64,000 bases of DNA from Ruoffia tabacinasalis (GCF_042652985.1 NZ_JBHSHQ010000073.1:1-64000), one strand, 5' to 3'. Shown: positions 25,637 through 32,802, counted from the stretch's first letter. Notes: generated from the sequence alone by a model not told the origin. Made by a program: numbers and translations.

Positions 25637-26392
25637 ATGACAAACAAAGCAGAATTACTATTTAAAGCTTACCGAGATAACGCACCTTTGGAAAAAGGGA
25701 AGTTTAATTTCGAATCGACTCAAGAAGCCTATCAAGTACAAGATGATGTACTTGCTCTGAAAGAAGAGAATGGTGAAAAACATCAAGGTTACAAAATCAG
25801 TTTAACGAGTAAAGAAACGCAAGATTTATTCAATAGTGACTCACCTTTATTCGGACAAATGACCGATGTCACTGTGAAAAAAGATGCTTCACTTTCATTA
25901 ACTGATTACAATGAACCTCTTCTAGAAACTGAATTAGTCTTCTTAGTTCAAGAAGATGTTAACGGCGACGATACAGACGAGGAAGTAATGAGAAAATGTT
26001 TGGTTGCCCCAGGGATTGAAGTACCCGATGGCCGTTATGATGACTGGTTCCCTAAGACAACTTTCTATGAAGTTATCGCAGATGGTGCAGTGAATGGGGC
26101 AGTCGTTTATGGAGAAGCCAAGCAATACAGTTATGACGATGTGAAAAATATCGAAGCAGTTCTGTATTTAAACGATCAAGAAGTCAAACGAGGAAATTCT
26201 GAAGAAGTATTAGGACATCCAGTTAATTCCGTGAAATGGCTAGCCAAAGCCTTAGAAGAGCGTGGGGAAAAATTAACTGCTGGTCGATTTGTCTCATCAG
26301 GAACATTTATGCTCCCAGAGAGATTAGAAGCGGGAAATTATCGCGTTGAATATGAAAATGTCGGTGACGTTCAATTAACTGTCAAACCATAA
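25637..26392 (+). CDS. FAH-superfamily hydratase/decarboxylase (2-keto-4-pentenoate hydratase-like, MhpD type)
   Basis: 251 residues. The fold and motifs fit 2-hydroxypentadienoate hydratase/oxalocrotonate decarboxylase: TQEAYQVQDDVLALKEENG, GYKISLTSKETQ, the metal-binding acidic pair in LLETELVFLV, APGIEVPDGRYDDW, and the closing segment SSGTFMLPERLEAGNYRVEY. Such enzymes act on 2-oxo acids in aromatic catabolism, but no aromatic pathway genes are near. Sitting between ilvE and a branched-chain-type binding protein, it may act on a branched 2-oxo acid (inference). It lies 39 bases after ilvE with AAAGGAATT upstream. Confidence 0.8.
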   Translation: MTNKAELLFKAYRDNAPLEKGKFNFESTQEAYQVQDDVLALKEENGEKHQGYKISLTSKETQDLFNSDSPLFGQMTDVTVKKDASLSLTDYNEPLLETELVFLVQEDVNGDDTDEEVMRKCLVAPGIEVPDGRYDDWFPKTTFYEVIADGAVNGAVVYGEAKQYSYDDVKNIEAVLYLNDQEVKRGNSEEVLGHPVNSVKWLAKALEERGEKLTAGRFVSSGTFMLPERLEAGNYRVEYENVGDVQLTVKP

Positions 26393-26410
26393 AAATCGGA
26401 GGAAAATAAA

Positions 26411-27595
26411 ATGAAATTAAATAAATTAAGTAAGTTATTATTATCAGGTTTAACTTTAGTCGGTGCCTTAGCGATGCCATTCTCTAACAGTGTGAGTGCT
26501 CAAGAAGCAACAGGTGAACCAGTTGTTCTAGGAGTAAACTTAGAACTGACAGGACCCGCAGCGCCATACAGTGTACCCGCTGTCGAAGCCTTTGAATTGT
26601 TTGTTGAACAAAAGAATGCTGAAGGCGGAGTATTAGATGGACGCCCATTAGAACTTGTAGTCTTAGATAATAAGACAGATACAACCGAAGGAGTTTCTTT
26701 ACAAACACGTTTAGCGAATGATGAAGACGTTGTTGCTGTCTTTGGACCAAACGCTTCTGCAGTTGTTAATGCAGCAAAACCTGTAATCGAAGAAAATAAT
26801 AAACCAAATGTCCTTCCAGCGACGACAGGAGATGGCCTGACATTAGATAGTAACGGCGAAGCCGTAGAGAACTTATTTAGAGTTGCCTATGAAGATTCAT
26901 ATCAAGGACGTGCCGGAGCTGAATATGTTTATAATACACTTGGCGCTGAGAACACGCTTCTTATCGTAGATAACGCATTAGATTATTCTTTAGGTCTAGC
27001 GGACGCTTTCGTTGAAGATTATGAAACTAAAGGAGGAACTGTTGTTGCAACTGAAGCTTATACTTCAGGTGATACAGACTTTTCATCACTGTCTACAGCA
27101 GTTTTAGGACATGAATTCGATGCCATTTATGTACCTGGTTACTATACAGAAACAGGCTTATTAGTCAAAGCACTCCGTGAAGTTGGCGTAACAGCACCAG
27201 TGGTTGGAGCAGATGGATTTGCGAGTGATACATTCGTAGAATTAGCTGGACCTGAAAACACAAATGACGTTCACTATACAACTCACTATGACACATCTTT
27301 AGAAAACGAAAAATCTAATAACTTTGTCGCAGACTATGAAGAAAAATTTGGTAAAGCCCCAGATACATTCGCTGCTTTAGGTTATGATGCGATTGCTTTC
27401 TTAGTTGACGGTATCGAAAGAGCTGGATCAACAGAGGCTGACGCAGTTAACCAAGCTTTAGCTGAAACTGTCGACTTCGAAGGAGTGACTGGTACATTCT
27501 CAATTAATGAAGAACATAACCCTGTGAAACCAGCCGTGATGGTTACCCTAGAAAACGGGGAAATTGTCAATGCTCAAGAAGTAAATGTGGAATAA
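26411..27595 (+). CDS. Branched-chain-amino-acid-type ABC substrate-binding protein (LivJ/LivK family)
   Basis: 394 residues. Type 1 periplasmic-binding fold: LGVNLELTGPAAPYSVPAVE, VVAVFGPNASAVVNAAKPVI, NLFRVAYEDSYQGRAGAEYV, and DAIYVPGYYTETGLLVKALRE. The signal peptide (1-30) ends SVSA before QE, a signal peptidase I site with no lipobox Cys, so it may be released or held by protein contact. No permease or ATPase genes follow; a terminator does. It may capture branched-chain amino acids or their oxo acids for a transporter encoded elsewhere, or act as a stand-alone sensor. Confidence 0.88.
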   Translation: MKLNKLSKLLLSGLTLVGALAMPFSNSVSAQEATGEPVVLGVNLELTGPAAPYSVPAVEAFELFVEQKNAEGGVLDGRPLELVVLDNKTDTTEGVSLQTRLANDEDVVAVFGPNASAVVNAAKPVIEENNKPNVLPATTGDGLTLDSNGEAVENLFRVAYEDSYQGRAGAEYVYNTLGAENTLLIVDNALDYSLGLADAFVEDYETKGGTVVATEAYTSGDTDFSSLSTAVLGHEFDAIYVPGYYTETGLLVKALREVGVTAPVVGADGFASDTFVELAGPENTNDVHYTTHYDTSLENEKSNNFVADYEEKFGKAPDTFAALGYDAIAFLVDGIERAGSTEADAVNQALAETVDFEGVTGTFSINEEHNPVKPAVMVTLENGEIVNAQEVNVE

Positions 27596-27603
27596 ATGTA
27601 ATT

Positions 27604-27645
27604 AAAAAGAAGGAACTGTTCATTTTTGTACAGTTCCTTCTTTTT
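27604..27645 (+). terminator. Terminator of the ilvE operon
   Basis: Stem AAAAAGAAGGAACTGT (27604-27619) with ACAGTTCCTTCTTTTT (27630-27645), 16 bp perfect. Confidence 0.92.
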
Positions 27646-27671
27646 GTTTATGAGGAGGATTGAGAAACAAG

Positions 27672-27876
27672 CATTCAATTAAAATTCGAGTGCTCGTTTC
27701 CGGCTAATCAGTCATTCGATTAAAATTCGAGTGCTCGTTTCCGGCTAATCAGTCATTCGATTAAAATTCGAGTGCTCGTTTCCGGCTAATCAGTCATTCG
27801 ATTAAAATTCGAGTGCTCGTTTCCAGCTAATCAATCATTCGTTTAAAATTCGAATGCTCGTTTCCGGCTAATCAAT
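27672..27876. repeat. Five tandem 41-bp repeats
   Basis: Copies start at 27672, 27713, 27754, 27795 and 27836, each 41 bases, with a partial sixth (CATTATACTG) after 27876. Copies 2 and 3 are identical; 1, 4 and 5 differ by a few bases. Each copy has a small inverted repeat, CATTCGA with TCGAGTG. In copy 5 this changes to CATTCG/CGAATG, keeping the pairing. No open frame uses the array. It lies between two transcription units ending toward it, so it is not a promoter for either neighbour. Confidence 0.9.
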
Positions 27877-28104
27877 CATTATACTGCTCCTATGAACGTG
27901 GACAACCAGGCATATGCTCATTTATTTCGTGAACAAATCCTATTTCAGCTATAAAATACGTGGACCAAGTAGTTTATTTCAGAATAATTATAGACCAGAC
28001 GTCATTAACTATTATTTTTATAGAAAAAGAAGCAAGAACAATAGTAAACTGTCCTTGCTTCCTAATATTAATAATGTTTTGTGAACTAGAATTTAAAACC
28101 TTTT

Positions 28105-28138
28105 AGATATCGAATTTATGGCAGTAAATTCGGTATCT
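28105..28138. terminator. Likely terminator of the LysM-CAP gene
   Basis: 14-bp stem AGATATCGAATTTA (28105-28118) with TAAATTCGGTATCT (28125-28138), one G-T pair, just beyond the stop codon of the minus-strand gene. The T tract on the minus strand is short (TAAAAGGTTTT), so efficiency is uncertain. Confidence 0.5.
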
Positions 28139-28149
28139 TTTATTTTACT

Positions 28150-29586
28150 TTAGTTACTGAATACTTGTGTTGAATAGATAATGATGTTGTCTCCATTTTC
28201 GTATGTATCAAGTTGAATTGCATGATCTAAATACGAACCATCCATCATGTTTTCATAGTGTCCTGGACTCTTCTTCCAATTATCAAATAATTTTTGAGCG
28301 ATTTCTTCTGGTGCCGCATTGCGTGAGATATATGTTTGTTGTAGGTTCTCTCCGACAATTGATCCACCTTGATCAAAGCCAGGTGCCGTGAAGAATGATA
28401 ATCCATTCGGTCTTGTATGTGAGAAATGCTCTGTAATTTCTGTTGTTCGATTTACGGCAGCAGTTTGTAAATGATCACCATAATTCAATTGACTCTGTCC
28501 ATTATTTAAACGTTCTTGATTGACTAAATTATGGAATTCTTGAGTAACAGCATCTAGATTGACATTATTGGAATCAGTTACTGTCGTATCAACGGGAGGT
28601 AATTCATCTAATGTAGTATCAGCTACTTGATCATTTCCTGTCTGATCAGGCGATTGTGTTGTTTCAACTTCATTCTCCTGAGCTATCGTTGTAGGGATAT
28701 CACCTTCGGTTTTCGGAGTGTGTCCTGGAATGTTATTTGGATTGTTATAGAATCTTTCTAACCAATAATTGTCATCATCGTCCCAGTCGTCATCATCCCA
28801 GTCATCGTCGTCCCAGTCATCGTCGTCCCAATCATCGTCATCCCAGTCATCGTCATCCCAATCATCGTCATCCCAGTCATCGTCATCCCAATCATCATCG
28901 TTCCAGTCGTCATCATCCCAGTCATCGTCGTCCCAATCATCGTCATCCCAGTCATCGTCGTCCCAGTCGTCATCATCCCAGTCATCGTCGTCCCAATCAT
29001 CGTCATCATCCCAGTCATCATTGTCCCAATCATCATCGTCCCAGTCATCATCGTCCCAATCGTCATCATCCAAATCGTCATCGTCCCAGTCATCGTCGTC
29101 CCAGTCATCGTCATATGCGCCAGCGACGTGGATATCTTGGTTATCAATGAGTCCGATTAAGACATCTGCAGTATTCATATGATAATCTTCGCTCAGACCA
29201 TTCAAGTCTAATAATTGCTCAACGGTCAAACCTGCAGCGGAAGCAATATTTGGAAGAGTGTCTCCCCACTGAACAACATAAGCAATCGAACCTGCTTCTT
29301 CTTGACGAAGTAATTCCTCTTTAATTTCTTCGGGTGATTTTTCTTGCCAGCGATTAATCAATGCATTTAAAGCAGCATTTTGTTCTTTTTGTACTACCGG
29401 ATGACTTAATACATTATTTGTTTGAGATACATCTACATTTTCAGTTGTGGAATTAGCTAAAGCACTATCTAAGATCTCAGTCGAATGACTAAAAGCTAAT
29501 CCAATGGAAGCAACAACACCAATTGATAATAGAGCCTTTTTAACACTAAAACCTTTTCTTCTTAATAGATATTTCTTGTTTCGCAT
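28150..29586 (-). CDS. Secreted LysM-CAP protein with a central (Asp4-Trp)n repeat
   Basis: 478 residues. Signal peptide about 16-44 (cleavage near ALA-N). A LysM peptidoglycan-binding domain (about 102-147, YVVQWGDTLPNIASAAGL). Then residues 159-272 consist almost only of DDDDW units, about 21 Trp, with one DDDDL. A linker follows, then a CAP/SCP domain (about 347-478) with EFHNLVNQERLNNGQ, HFSHTRPNG, GENLQQTY and NWKKSPGHYENMM. CAP proteins in bacteria are often wall-associated with unclear activity. The same acidic repeat occurs in the neighbouring anti-sigma factor and PepSY protein. Transcribed from a SigI-like promoter at 29634-29665. No LPXTG anchor. Confidence 0.88.
   Translation of the reverse strand: MRNKKYLLRRKGFSVKKALLSIGVVASIGLAFSHSTEILDSALANSTTENVDVSQTNNVLSHPVVQKEQNAALNALINRWQEKSPEEIKEELLRQEEAGSIAYVVQWGDTLPNIASAAGLTVEQLLDLNGLSEDYHMNTADVLIGLIDNQDIHVAGAYDDDWDDDDWDDDDLDDDDWDDDDWDDDDWDNDDWDDDDDWDDDDWDDDDWDDDDWDDDDWDDDDWDDDDWNDDDWDDDDWDDDDWDDDDWDDDDWDDDDWDDDDWDDDDWDDDDNYWLERFYNNPNNIPGHTPKTEGDIPTTIAQENEVETTQSPDQTGNDQVADTTLDELPPVDTTVTDSNNVNLDAVTQEFHNLVNQERLNNGQSQLNYGDHLQTAAVNRTTEITEHFSHTRPNGLSFFTAPGFDQGGSIVGENLQQTYISRNAAPEEIAQKLFDNWKKSPGHYENMMDGSYLDHAIQLDTYENGDNIIIYSTQVFSN
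28771..29112. repeat. 15-bp tandem coding repeat (Asp-Trp units) in the LysM-CAP gene
   Basis: About 22 units of a 15-base period reading Asp4-Trp on the minus strand, with GAT/GAC variation between units. Such an array can slip in replication in steps of 15 bases and change repeat number without breaking the frame. Confidence 0.9.
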
Positions 29587-29633
29587 TTTCGTACCTTCTT
29601 TCTTATTTTTGACTTTGCTTTGCCAGTCGATAC

Positions 29634-29665
29634 ATAATACGAAAGCTAAATCAATTTTAGGGACC
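29634..29665 (-). promoter_or_regulatory. SigI-like promoter of the LysM-CAP gene
   Basis: Minus strand: GGTCCCTAAA (29665-29656), a 14-base spacer, CGTATTAT (29641-29634). Same sequence and spacing as the promoters at 29732 and 31564. The start codon lies 48 bases downstream. Confidence 0.75.
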
Positions 29666-29703
29666 TTTTTGGAGGATAATTAGATTAATTCGATAAAAAA
29701 TTG

Positions 29704-29712
29704 TGCTATGAT
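29704..29712 (+). promoter_or_regulatory. Possible SigA promoter upstream of sigI
   Basis: TGC TATGAT (extended -10, hexamer 29707-29712) lies upstream of the SigI-like element and could give basal transcription of sigI-rsgI. The -35 is weak. Confidence 0.35.
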
Positions 29713-29731
29713 TGAATTAAAATAGGAAAAT

Positions 29732-29763
29732 GGTCCCTAAATTGTTATAAAGTTACGTATTAT
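29732..29763 (+). promoter_or_regulatory. SigI-like promoter of sigI-rsgI
   Basis: GGTCCCTAAA (29732-29741), a 14-base spacer, CGTATTAT (29756-29763), identical in design to the promoters of the two secreted-protein genes. This implies autoregulation of the sigma factor. The transcript would start a few bases before the AGGAGG at 29777. Confidence 0.75.
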
Positions 29764-29790
29764 ATATTGAGCAGATAGGAGGCATTTCAA

Positions 29791-30417
29791 ATCGAGAAAC
29801 AAATTGAGCAACTAATTGAAGAACATTACGGCTTCATAATAAAAGTAGTTAGTGAGACTACCAATCGATATGTTAATGTTCAAAATGATGATGCTTTTTC
29901 AATTGCTTTGTTAGCTTTTAAGGAAGCCGTTGAAAAATATGACGAGTCAAAAGGATCCTTATTGAATTTCGTAAAAGTGGTCATTCGAAGTCGCGTGATT
30001 GATTATCTAAGGAAAGAAAAAAAGAATGAAGAGATGGCATCCTTAGATTCCATGGCAGAATCAGGCATGCAATTTCAAGATGAATCGAAACAAAGTGAAA
30101 ATGTATTGGCTATTGAAATTGAAGAGTGGAAAAGCACGATTGAAGACTTTGATATTACTTTGGAGCAATTAATAGAAGAATCTCCAAAACATCAAGATAG
30201 TCGCGAAAGAGCCATTCATATATCGGAGAAATCAAGTAAACATAAGCCGATTACAATTCCCTTATTTGAAAAGAAGCGTCTCCCTATAAAACTAACCGCA
30301 ACATATAATAATGTCTCAGTGAAGGTTATAAAAGGAAACAAAGTATTTATCACATCGACTATTATTATATTTAAAAATGGGTTAGCAAGCTTAATAGATT
30401 GGATAAAGAGGGGATAA
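29791..30417 (+). CDS. sigI: RNA polymerase sigma factor, SigI family
   Basis: 208 residues. Sigma region 2 is EEHYGFIIKVVSETT followed by FKEAVEKYDESKGSLLNF and VVIRSRVIDYLRKEKK. The SigI-specific C-terminal domain shows ESPKHQDSRERAI and EKKRLPIK. The frame has no ATG, GTG or TTG before a TTG at 29908, which would delete most of region 2. A perfect AGGAGG (29777-29782) sits 8 bases before ATC at 29791, and an in-frame TAG lies at 29776. I therefore propose a rare ATC (or ATT at 29803) start. Overlap with rsgI is avoided by one base. The product should direct polymerase to the GGTMCCTAAA promoters. Confidence 0.82.
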   Translation: MEKQIEQLIEEHYGFIIKVVSETTNRYVNVQNDDAFSIALLAFKEAVEKYDESKGSLLNFVKVVIRSRVIDYLRKEKKNEEMASLDSMAESGMQFQDESKQSENVLAIEIEEWKSTIEDFDITLEQLIEESPKHQDSRERAIHISEKSSKHKPITIPLFEKKRLPIKLTATYNNVSVKVIKGNKVFITSTIIIFKNGLASLIDWIKRG

Positions 30418-30418
30418 G

Positions 30419-31552
30419 ATGAGTAAATATGATGTAAAAGAAACGATTGTCATAGAAATCAAAGAAGATTACGTCATCGTCATGGACCCGAGTGGTGAAA
30501 TTCATCGGTTGAAAAGAAAAGATTCTTTAGCCGTAGGCGATCAAATTTTTTACTTTGATTCTGATCGATATCAAGCGAAAGAAAAAGTTCGTCATGTGAA
30601 TTTTAGGCCACTAATAAGTCTCGTAGCGGTTGCAGCAGTGTTGTTCTTATTCTTTAATCTTTCTCAAAATATTTTTGGTCCATCAGAACCTGCATATGCA
30701 GCCATTTCAATCGGAACTCAAGAAGGTGTTCAAGTTGAACTGAATGATGATTATGAAGTCGTTAGAGTCATCAATCGACTGGGTGAAATGGAGAATGAAA
30801 GTATAACTGAAGGAGAAAAACTAAGTGAAATTACGCCTTCACTGGTAAGTCTCATTGATGAATCAGATTCCTTAGATGTACTTATTGCTATCTCAGCCGC
30901 CAATGCGGATGATACGAATGCGATTGAGGATCTAGTAATAGATGAGTTAAGGAATGCAATGGCGAATAATAATATTGTCGTCATTAAAGGGACAATGAAA
31001 GATTACGAAAATGCAACTCAACAAGAAGTCTTATTGGGTGATTATCAATTGGCTAATGCAAATATTTCATTGTGGACAGATGAAGAGAGTCGCGTATTAT
31101 CAGCTAAAGAAAAACGTGACCGCTTATCAGGAAACGCGGAGTATTATAATTTTAACCAAAGTAGTGAACGTTTTAGAGAATTATTAGAAAGTATCTATAA
31201 TCGCTCAGAAGTTCAAGAACTACAAAGCTTCTTCAAAGGATTAGTTACACCAAAACCAACAGATAATAGTGAATTTAATTCAGATGATGATTGGTTCGAA
31301 TCGTTTTATGATGAAGATTCGTATAGTACTGATGACAATGTCAATAGTTCAGTGAATTCTTATATAGAAGGTGACGATGACTGGGATGATGACGATTGGG
31401 ACGACGACGATTGGGATGATGACGATTGGGATGATGACGATTGGGATGATGACGATTGGGATGATGACGACTGGGATGATGATGACGATTGGGACGATGA
31501 TGACTGGGATGACGACGATTGGGATGATGATTTTGACGATGATGATGATTAA
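30419..31552 (+). CDS. rsgI: RsgI-family transmembrane anti-sigma factor with extracellular (Asp4-Trp)n tail
   Basis: 377 residues. The N-terminal RsgI anti-sigma domain (about 5-60, IVIEIKEDYVIVMDPSGEI) holds SigI in the cytoplasm. One membrane helix (about 64-83). The extracellular juxtamembrane domain begins AYAAISIGTQEGVQVELNDD. In characterised RsgI proteins the matching place carries an Asn-Pro pair that self-cleaves; here it is Gln101-Glu102. The rest is unassigned until the C-terminal repeat (319-377), with about ten DDDDW units. Starts one base after the sigI stop. The tail is the likely sensor module and is shared with both secreted products of the locus. Confidence 0.87.
   Translation: MSKYDVKETIVIEIKEDYVIVMDPSGEIHRLKRKDSLAVGDQIFYFDSDRYQAKEKVRHVNFRPLISLVAVAAVLFLFFNLSQNIFGPSEPAYAAISIGTQEGVQVELNDDYEVVRVINRLGEMENESITEGEKLSEITPSLVSLIDESDSLDVLIAISAANADDTNAIEDLVIDELRNAMANNNIVVIKGTMKDYENATQQEVLLGDYQLANANISLWTDEESRVLSAKEKRDRLSGNAEYYNFNQSSERFRELLESIYNRSEVQELQSFFKGLVTPKPTDNSEFNSDDDWFESFYDEDSYSTDDNVNSSVNSYIEGDDDWDDDDWDDDDWDDDDWDDDDWDDDDWDDDDWDDDDDWDDDDWDDDDWDDDFDDDDD
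31374..31549. repeat. 15-bp tandem coding repeat (Asp-Trp units) in rsgI
   Basis: About ten GAT/GAC-rich 15-base units encoding DDDDW at the end of the anti-sigma factor, one with an extra Asp. Confidence 0.88.
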
Positions 31553-31563
31553 TTTTTAAAAAA

Positions 31564-31595
31564 GGTACCTAAAAATGAATCGACATTCGTATTAT
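31564..31595 (+). promoter_or_regulatory. SigI-like promoter of the PepSY protein gene
   Basis: GGTACCTAAA (31564-31573), a 14-base spacer, CGTATTAT (31588-31595). It differs from the other two copies by one base (C to A). The start codon lies 45 bases downstream. Confidence 0.75.
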
Positions 31596-31640
31596 TTAAT
31601 AAGCCGAGCAAACGGTAAAAAAATAAGGGAGAGATAGAAA

Positions 31641-32672
31641 ATGAAGATGAAAAAATTCCTTCTACTCAGTGCATCAATGCTTGCTCTAAGTGGCATCACG
31701 CCTGTAGTAAGTATTAATGCGCAAAATAATGATGTTGGTACTGTTGCGATTTCTCAAGAACAAACAAGTGAGTTACGAAATGCTTTTGATGAGGCAGTTT
31801 CACTATATCAATCATATTATCCAAATGCCGAATTAACAGATATTGATATTCACATGCACCAAGAAACAGGGCAGTTTATTACAAGAATTCTTGGTCGTGG
31901 AGAGACAGAAGCGTATCAATTAATTAGATATAATGGCGAAAACTTTTTTGCAAGTAAATCTAGAGATGATGACGATGATAATTTAGCTATAAATATTGAT
32001 GAGCTAGCTTCTATCGAAGAAATCACTCAATCAGTCATGGATCACACTCAAAATAATAATATCGTTAATTGGAGTTTAGATAGTGATGACGATGATGATG
32101 ATGATAACGATGATGACGATAAACTAGAGTGGGAGATTACACTCATTGATGGTAATCGTGAAATCGAAGTCGAAGTTGATGCCTTAACTGGGGATATTCT
32201 TGATCAAGATGATGATGATATAGATGACATTAATGACGATGTAAATGATGACGATAACGACGATGATGATGATCGCCATTACTACCGTCAATTCTATGAT
32301 GATTATAGTGGAAGCCGCCCAACAGTTTATGATAATAATTATTACTATGGACGTGATGATGATCGTTACGATGACGATGATAGGGATGACGACGACCGTT
32401 ATGACGATGACTGGGACGACGACCGTTATGACGATGACTGGGACGACGATGATAGGGATGACGACGACCGTTATGATGATGACTGGGACGACGATGACTG
32501 GGACGACGATGACTGGGACGACGATGACTGGGACGATGACGACTGGGATGACGATGACTGGGACGATGATGACTGGGATGACGATGACTGGGACGACGAT
32601 GACTGGGATGACGATGACTGGGACGACGACTGGGACGATGATGACTGGGATGATGACGATTGGGATGACTAA
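31641..32672 (+). CDS. Secreted PepSY-domain protein with an acidic Asp/Trp repeat tail
   Basis: 343 residues. Signal peptide (1-27, VVSINA before QN). Two PepSY-like units: about 41-110 (ELRNAFDEAVSLYQSYYPNAE onward) and about 120-192 (WEITLIDGNREIEVEVDALTG). The second is split by a run of acidic residues. The tail (about 190-343) is at first Asp/Asn-rich, then DDRYDDDD-type, and finally some 15 DDDDW units up to the stop. PepSY domains often bind or inhibit extracytoplasmic proteases or sit in sensor proteins. No wall anchor. AAGGGAGAG precedes the ATG. Member of the proposed SigI regulon. Confidence 0.85.
   Translation: MKMKKFLLLSASMLALSGITPVVSINAQNNDVGTVAISQEQTSELRNAFDEAVSLYQSYYPNAELTDIDIHMHQETGQFITRILGRGETEAYQLIRYNGENFFASKSRDDDDDNLAINIDELASIEEITQSVMDHTQNNNIVNWSLDSDDDDDDDNDDDDKLEWEITLIDGNREIEVEVDALTGDILDQDDDDIDDINDDVNDDDNDDDDDRHYYRQFYDDYSGSRPTVYDNNYYYGRDDDRYDDDDRDDDDRYDDDWDDDRYDDDWDDDDRDDDDRYDDDWDDDDWDDDDWDDDDWDDDDWDDDDWDDDDWDDDDWDDDDWDDDDWDDDWDDDDWDDDDWDD
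32405..32669. repeat. 15-bp tandem coding repeat (Asp-Trp units) in the PepSY protein gene
   Basis: About 15 GAY-rich units encoding DDDDW, mixed with Arg-Tyr variants at the start. Third copy of the same repeat type within 4 kb. Confidence 0.88.
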
Positions 32673-32736
32673 CAAGGCGCATCATTTAAGTTAAGACTAT
32701 TCGAATCTAAGTTAAATAATTATTTTTAACAAAACA

Positions 32737-32782
32737 AAAACGTAATGAAAGTGGATTTGATTTCCATCTTCATTACGTTTTT
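32737..32782. terminator. Bidirectional terminator after the PepSY gene
   Basis: ACGTAATGAA and the following TGGA (about 32740-32755) pair with TCCA and TTCATTACGT (about 32762-32778), with A and T tracts outside. Serves the converging PepSY and DsbA-like genes. Confidence 0.8.
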
Positions 32783-32802
32783 TATTTGATTTTATTTTGA
32801 AT

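Noticed and set aside
27672..27876. CRISPR array
   Set aside because: The repeats are directly adjacent with a 41-base period and no unique spacers, and no cas genes are present.
28737..29182. Long open frames on both strands across the Asp-Trp array (His/Pro-rich, Ser/Gln-rich, Met/Thr-rich)
   Set aside because: They are by-products of the 15-base repeat, which is open in several frames. They lack ribosome sites, and the minus-strand LysM-CAP frame has a signal peptide and known domains on both sides.
29908..30417. sigI starting at TTG 29908
   Set aside because: This removes most of sigma region 2, which is clearly encoded upstream behind a perfect AGGAGG.
32184..32694. Overlapping open frames in the PepSY gene tail (Val/Ile-rich and His/Arg-rich)
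   Set aside because: Same repeat artefact as above; the PepSY frame has the promoter, ribosome site and signal peptide.
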